From contig CM069432.1 in the NCBI GenBank assembly GCA_035610365.1, positions 26,846,354 through 26,910,353 of the forward strand: DNA of 64,000 nucleotides, in the 5' to 3' direction. The position numbers were made by a program, and so were the translations under genes. The notes beneath the pieces were generated by a model. It had not been told where the DNA came from. It saw nothing but the letters and a program-made list of their open reading frames with translations, and ran no database searches. The number at the start of each line of letters is the position of its first letter. Positions within the stretch are counted from its first letter, which is position 1. This DNA is from Aquatica leii. Its lineage: Eukaryota > Arthropoda > Insecta > Coleoptera > Lampyridae. This document shows positions 63,871-64,000 of the stretch, piece after piece.

Positions 63871-64000
63871 ACAGGAAACCCCAAAGTTAGACAACGGGGC
63901 CAGACCTCGGCCAGTACTGGGAAACCCAAGTTTGGCGTACCTGTATTGGCCCAAACTTGGCTCAGGACTGGGTAGCTCAGCCTCGGCCATTCCATGAAAA
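63855..64000. repeat. GC-richer short-word repeat at the window end
   Basis: CCTCGGCCA occurs twice, with related CTTGGCTCA, and ACTGGG occurs twice (TACTGGGAAACCC, GACTGGGTAG); CCCAAGTTTGG and CCCAAACTTGG are inverted. Likely the start of a satellite or tandem repeat cut by the window edge. Confidence 0.45.

Noticed and set aside
1-64000. CRISPR arrays, bacterial operons, ribosome-binding sites, riboswitches
   Set aside because: The content is eukaryotic transposons throughout; no regularly spaced direct repeats or prokaryotic gene organisation.

Overview
This is AT-rich animal DNA, most likely from an insect or a related arthropod. The evidence is the repeat spectrum: Tc1/mariner (including a DD41D rosa-like copy), pogo/Tigger-like, piggyBac-like, TTF/zf-MYM-type hAT, Helitron, Penelope-like, several LINE clades, Gypsy-type LTR elements, and a dispersed arthropod/cnidarian repeat protein with a GERFHQD motif. 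I recognise no host gene, no functional tRNA or rRNA gene and no CRISPR array. The window is a transposon graveyard holding one very young insertion.

Layout. 1-5.2 kb: IS630/Tc1-type remnant, spacer, then a 2.4 kb DNA transposon of the GERFHQD family bounded by imperfect inverted repeats. 5.8-11.3 kb: unassigned coding remnant, then a minus-strand LINE split by a 2.84 kb pogo-like transposon flanked by TA. 11.76-13.95 kb: rosa-like mariner with ~390 bp terminal inverted repeats. 15.0-21.6 kb: complete minus-strand Gypsy element with identical 457 bp LTRs, TAAT target duplication, PBS, PPT, Gag-Pol, integrase and an extra macrodomain plus CCCH-finger ORF. 21.9-27.4 kb: LINE, hAT and LINE remnants. 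30.8-33.2 kb: Penelope-like element split by a 1.34 kb solo LTR (ACTC duplication). 34.9-41.4 kb: piggyBac 5' fragment, then a Tc1-like element split by a 5.3 kb LTR element (GCAT duplication) with a gag remnant but no recognisable pol. 41.9-50.9 kb: LINE with RNase H, pogo N-terminus, Gypsy integrase fragment, and a Gypsy element lacking RT. 51.7-58.9 kb: two direct copies of a ~3.5 kb unit carrying a dead mariner transposase. 59-64 kb: AT-rich spacer, a solo LTR of the macrodomain Gypsy family (ATAT duplication), a transposase remnant, a tRNA-like sequence and a Helitron Rep/Hel fragment.

The standout is the Gypsy element. Between integrase and polypurine tract it encodes a macrodomain closely resembling TARG1/OARD1 ADP-ribosyl hydrolases, with the equivalents of the catalytic Lys and Asp kept, fused to a canonical CCCH zinc finger. 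Its Gag zinc knuckle has lost two of four ligands. The element may have gained an ADP-ribose-removing, RNA-binding accessory domain. Its LTRs are identical by eye, yet Gag-Pol, integrase and macrodomain lie in three successive -1 frames, so either frameshifting, recent mutation or assembly error must be involved.

Three nested insertions can be confirmed from the sequence: removing the inserted element and one target copy rejoins the host element's reading frame. All family assignments come from motif recognition by eye; no database search was run.
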